From Hydrogenothermaceae bacterium (GTDB lineage: Bacteria > Aquificota > Aquificia > Aquificales > Hydrogenothermaceae): a stretch of DNA of 64,000 nt. The position numbers were made by a program, and so were the translations under genes. The stretch lies in assembly GCA_026418535.1 (NCBI GenBank), contig JAOABC010000003.1, positions 62,001 through 126,000 on the forward strand, given 5' to 3'. The notes beneath the pieces were generated by a model. It searched no databases and was not told the DNA's origin. It saw only the letters and a program-made list of their open reading frames with translations. Below are positions 61,679 through 64,000 of the stretch, piece by piece. Positions within the stretch are counted from its first letter, which is position 1, and each line of letters begins with the position of its first letter.

Positions 61679-63058
61679 ATGATTGACTATCCAGTTTTTG
61701 AGATGCCTGTTTTAGGTCATCGTCTGATCTTTGCAATCGACGCTATCCTACATGTCCTAATCTCCCATGGTGCTGCAGTTGGTGGTAGTGTAGTCTTGGT
61801 ACTCTCCCAATGGTGGGCTATTAAGAACAACGATCAGAAGATGTATGACCTCACTTACAAAATCCTCTTCGTTCTCTTCATAGCTGCAACTGCCATAGGA
61901 GCTCTTACCGGTATAGGTATATGGATTCATGCAAACATCATAGATCCTCCAGCGATAGGATCTCTCCTTAGAGTGTTTTTCTGGAAGTGGTTTGTAGAGT
62001 GGATTGTTTTTAATGTTGAGTTGATTTTCTTACTCCTGTGGTTTTTAACATGGAAACAGCTTGGTTGGGAAGGTAGACATAAAAACATAAAGTTTGGAAT
62101 CGTTTATGCGATTGCTTCCTGGTTAACTATGGTAATAATAACAGCTATCCTCGGGTTTATGCTCACTCCCGGAAACTGGTTAACTTCTATATTCCCTACA
62201 CAGCCAGATTACGTAGCATCTCTATTTAACCCAAGCTGGATACCTTCTCTTATGTTTAGAACATTCTTTGCTATAGGTTTTGCAGCAGCAGTTTCCATGT
62301 ATTGGACATGGTGGTTCACCAAAGATGATATCCAACTTAGGGAAAGGGCTGAGAAATTTTTCTCAAAGATAACTCTCCTATCTATACCTCCTACAGTGCT
62401 ATTTGGTCTCTGGTATTACAGTCAGATACCTCAAGAAGCAAAAGCTCTGATGTTTGTAGCAGGTTTAACTACAAAGTATGTAGGGCATAAAGAGATGTTA
62501 ATCTTTGCACTTTTAGGAGCTTTTGCTTTAATAATGTTAGCAGTTTTCCTATTCTATGTAAAGCCAAGAGGAGTTCCTTTTGTTTTAGCATCTCTTATGA
62601 TGGTCTCTTATGTGTTCTTAGTTGCTGAGTTTGAAAGAATAAGAGAGTTCGTGAGAAAGCCATACATAGTTTATGGATATATGTATGCCCATGGAATAAG
62701 GGAGCTAGATGTAGCTCACCTAAACAATGTTGGTGTCTTGAAGTATGCCCAGTTTGTACCTGTTCAGTACAGGACTGTCACTGAGGAAAATAAAGTGAAA
62801 GTTGGAGAGTACCTCTTTAAACTGGAGTGCAGAGTATGTCACTCTGTAAATGGAATCAACGCCATAACAAAGAAAGTTAAAGGTTTAGATGAGACTGCTA
62901 TATACTACAGAATAGGAACTCTAAATTCACCTGCTACACCTTTCATGCCACCTTTTGTTGGAACAGATGAAGAGAGAAAGGCTCTAGCTGCATATCTTGC
63001 ATCTTTGGTCCAAGATAAGAACACTCAAGTAGCAAAAGATAACAAAGGAGGTCAGTAA
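61679..63058 (+). CDS. Cytochrome bd-like oxidoreductase subunit I with C-terminal cytochrome c domain
   Basis: 459-residue membrane protein. About nine helices: the first block (LGHRLIFAIDAILHVLISHGAAVGGS) and GALTGIGIWIHANIIDP match the CydA (bd oxidase subunit I) N-terminal quinol-oxidase fold with candidate heme His residues. After the last helix a soluble domain carries a heme c motif, Cys384-x-x-Cys387-His388 (CRVCH), and a Met in TPFMPPFVG as axial ligand candidate. Quinol Q-loop features are not evident. This architecture fits the 'OR-C' type of bd-like proteins described from genomes, with activity not proven. Strong promoter and palindrome upstream; the next gene follows after 2 nt. 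Confidence 0.8.
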   Translation: MIDYPVFEMPVLGHRLIFAIDAILHVLISHGAAVGGSVVLVLSQWWAIKNNDQKMYDLTYKILFVLFIAATAIGALTGIGIWIHANIIDPPAIGSLLRVFFWKWFVEWIVFNVELIFLLLWFLTWKQLGWEGRHKNIKFGIVYAIASWLTMVIITAILGFMLTPGNWLTSIFPTQPDYVASLFNPSWIPSLMFRTFFAIGFAAAVSMYWTWWFTKDDIQLRERAEKFFSKITLLSIPPTVLFGLWYYSQIPQEAKALMFVAGLTTKYVGHKEMLIFALLGAFALIMLAVFLFYVKPRGVPFVLASLMMVSYVFLVAEFERIREFVRKPYIVYGYMYAHGIRELDVAHLNNVGVLKYAQFVPVQYRTVTEENKVKVGEYLFKLECRVCHSVNGINAITKKVKGLDETAIYYRIGTLNSPATPFMPPFVGTDEERKALAAYLASLVQDKNTQVAKDNKGGQ

Positions 63059-63060
63059 TC

Positions 63061-64000
63061 ATGGCAAGCAACTTCAACAACCCAGTGTTTCCAAGTTTGC
63101 CAAATGACATACCTCTTCCCTTACCTACTGGGGGGATGGATGTCCTACTGGTTCCGGTGTTCCATATACTTTTAGTGGTTAGCTTCCTTGTCCACATAGT
63201 TTTTATAAACGTTTTACTTGGTTCCTCTGTTCTGTCTGTGATAAACAACTGGATAGGTCACTTGCGGGGAGACAAAAACTATGACAGAGTTGCCTATCTA
63301 CTTACTACTCCGGTAACCATAAGCGAAAACATGGGAGCTCTCTGGGGCGTTGCCCCACTTCTTATCGTCTCTGTTATGTATACAGCCTTCTTCTACTCAG
63401 CCTCTGTGATGAACTCTCCCCAATGGCTCCACATAATATGGGGTAACGTTGTTGCTTTCTTGACATCTTACTTGTATAAGTTCAGCTGGCATAAGCTGGA
63501 GAACAGCAAAGCTCTACATATCACTATAGGTGCGATAGCTGCCATCCTCTTTTTGTCACTTCCGCCAGTATTTATGTCTACAGTTCAACTGTACATAACT
63601 CCTTCCAGCTGGGCTCCTAATACACACTTCTGGGATGTAGTAACCAGACCGGACGTAATATTCAGATTGGCTCACTTCTACTTGGGTGCTTTTGCCGTAA
63701 ACGGTATGTTTATGCTCCTATACGGAGTCTACAAGAGAGACAAAGGTCAAGATTTAGAGGCAGCAAAAATACTCATCAGACAAGGTAAAGCATGGTTTGT
63801 GGTACCAACCGTCCTTAACCTTTTTGTGGGAACCCTAGCCTTCTTCCAGTTTCCAAACTACGGAATAGAAGCTTTTTACTCAAATGGGTTTGTTATTTTC
63901 ATAATCATATCAGTCTTCTCTGTTCTCGTAGCCCTTGGTATGTTGATAAAAGAGTTCCTCAACGATAGTATACCAACGAAAGTTGTTTATATTTCTGCTT
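63061..64000 (+). CDS. Second large membrane subunit of the bd-like oxidoreductase (partial)
   Basis: Open from ATG 63061 (GGAGG 9 nt upstream, within the previous gene's end) to the window edge, 313 codons so far. At least seven membrane helices, including GGMDVLLVPVFHILLVVSFLVHIVFIN, SENMGALWGVAPLLIVSVMYTAFFYS and VIFRLAHFYLGAFAVNG. Several His residues could ligate heme. It resembles the first subunit more than CydB, so the enzyme may be built from two CydA-like subunits; that is inference. The 3' end and any further subunits lie outside the window. Confidence 0.75.
   Translation, partial: MASNFNNPVFPSLPNDIPLPLPTGGMDVLLVPVFHILLVVSFLVHIVFINVLLGSSVLSVINNWIGHLRGDKNYDRVAYLLTTPVTISENMGALWGVAPLLIVSVMYTAFFYSASVMNSPQWLHIIWGNVVAFLTSYLYKFSWHKLENSKALHITIGAIAAILFLSLPPVFMSTVQLYITPSSWAPNTHFWDVVTRPDVIFRLAHFYLGAFAVNGMFMLLYGVYKRDKGQDLEAAKILIRQGKAWFVVPTVLNLFVGTLAFFQFPNYGIEAFYSNGFVIFIIISVFSVLVALGMLIKEFLNDSIPTKVVYISA

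Overview
The window looks like chromosome of a thermophilic, Gram-negative, autotrophic bacterium of the Aquificota. The best guess is family Hydrogenothermaceae (Persephonella, Hydrogenothermus or Sulfurihydrogenibium type). The DNA is AT-rich, with heavy use of ATA (Ile) and AGA/AGG (Arg) codons. Genes are packed in operons that often overlap by 1-8 nt. KdsC, BamD and TamB point to an LPS outer membrane. A class II aldolase/FBPase operon fits gluconeogenesis from a CO2-fixing cycle. The terminal oxidase-like genes are a bd-type relative with a fused cytochrome c domain. The family placement is inference; no rRNA or tRNA gene lies in the window.

Layout. 1-132: tail of a metallo-beta-lactamase-fold protein. 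173-3753: leucyl aminopeptidase, superoxide reductase (SOR) divergent from superoxide dismutase (SOD), a broken DUF429 gene and an A-type Fe-S carrier. 3821-8593: a minus-strand operon (hypothetical, trmI, proB, sppA, lpdA). 8646-12075: pheA, a decayed small gene, ligA. 12228-18846: class II photolyase, a 34-residue membrane peptide, a DUF2269-like membrane protein, a LytTR response regulator, a YbgA-like DUF523-DUF1722 protein, a small unknown, a CrtI/CrtISO-like oxidoreductase and a LytS-like histidine kinase. This reads as a light- or redox-response neighbourhood. 18824-19531: hemD. 19518-23422: ndk and DUF4149, then HAMP protein, roadblock-like protein, roadblock protein, DUF4388 winged-helix protein and MglA-like GTPase. 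That order matches the actinobacterial 'conservon' and is the most interesting system here. 23522-27130: aldolase, a nucleotidyltransferase-like protein, FBPase, fluoride channel CrcB and a nonsense-interrupted DUF190 gene. 27217-29676: a minus-strand operon hisIE, bcp, pyrK, queD and a 31-residue membrane peptide. 29748-33846: periplasmic rhodanese, two frameshifted glycosyltransferase genes, serS and a TPR protein. 33882-41195: tamB, rng, bamD, rsfS, murI. 41192-46350: NAD-binding epimerase-like protein, a small unknown, a glutamate dehydrogenase relic, MATE/methyltransferase/kdsC operon and a ROK kinase. 46338-49696: a second QueD-like protein, a TPP riboswitch with thiC, and an amino-acid permease. 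49813-61476: mutS2, murD, ftsW, murG, murB, ddl, ftsQ, ftsA, ftsZ, pgsA, plsY. 61679-64000: the bd-like oxidase subunit I with heme c domain and a second large subunit cut by the window edge.

How it fits together. Division, peptidoglycan precursor and phospholipid genes form one overlapping operon. Envelope assembly (TamB, BamD) shares an operon with RNase G/E and ribosome silencing. Oxidant defence appears as SOR, SOD, Bcp peroxiredoxin and a periplasmic rhodanese. At least six genes are visibly broken (DUF429, a small secreted protein, DUF190, two glycosyltransferases, glutamate dehydrogenase). The best-resolved regulatory RNA is the thiC TPP riboswitch, where both competing hairpins that hide or free the ribosome-binding site can be read directly. 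Functions come from motifs and family knowledge; no database search was possible.
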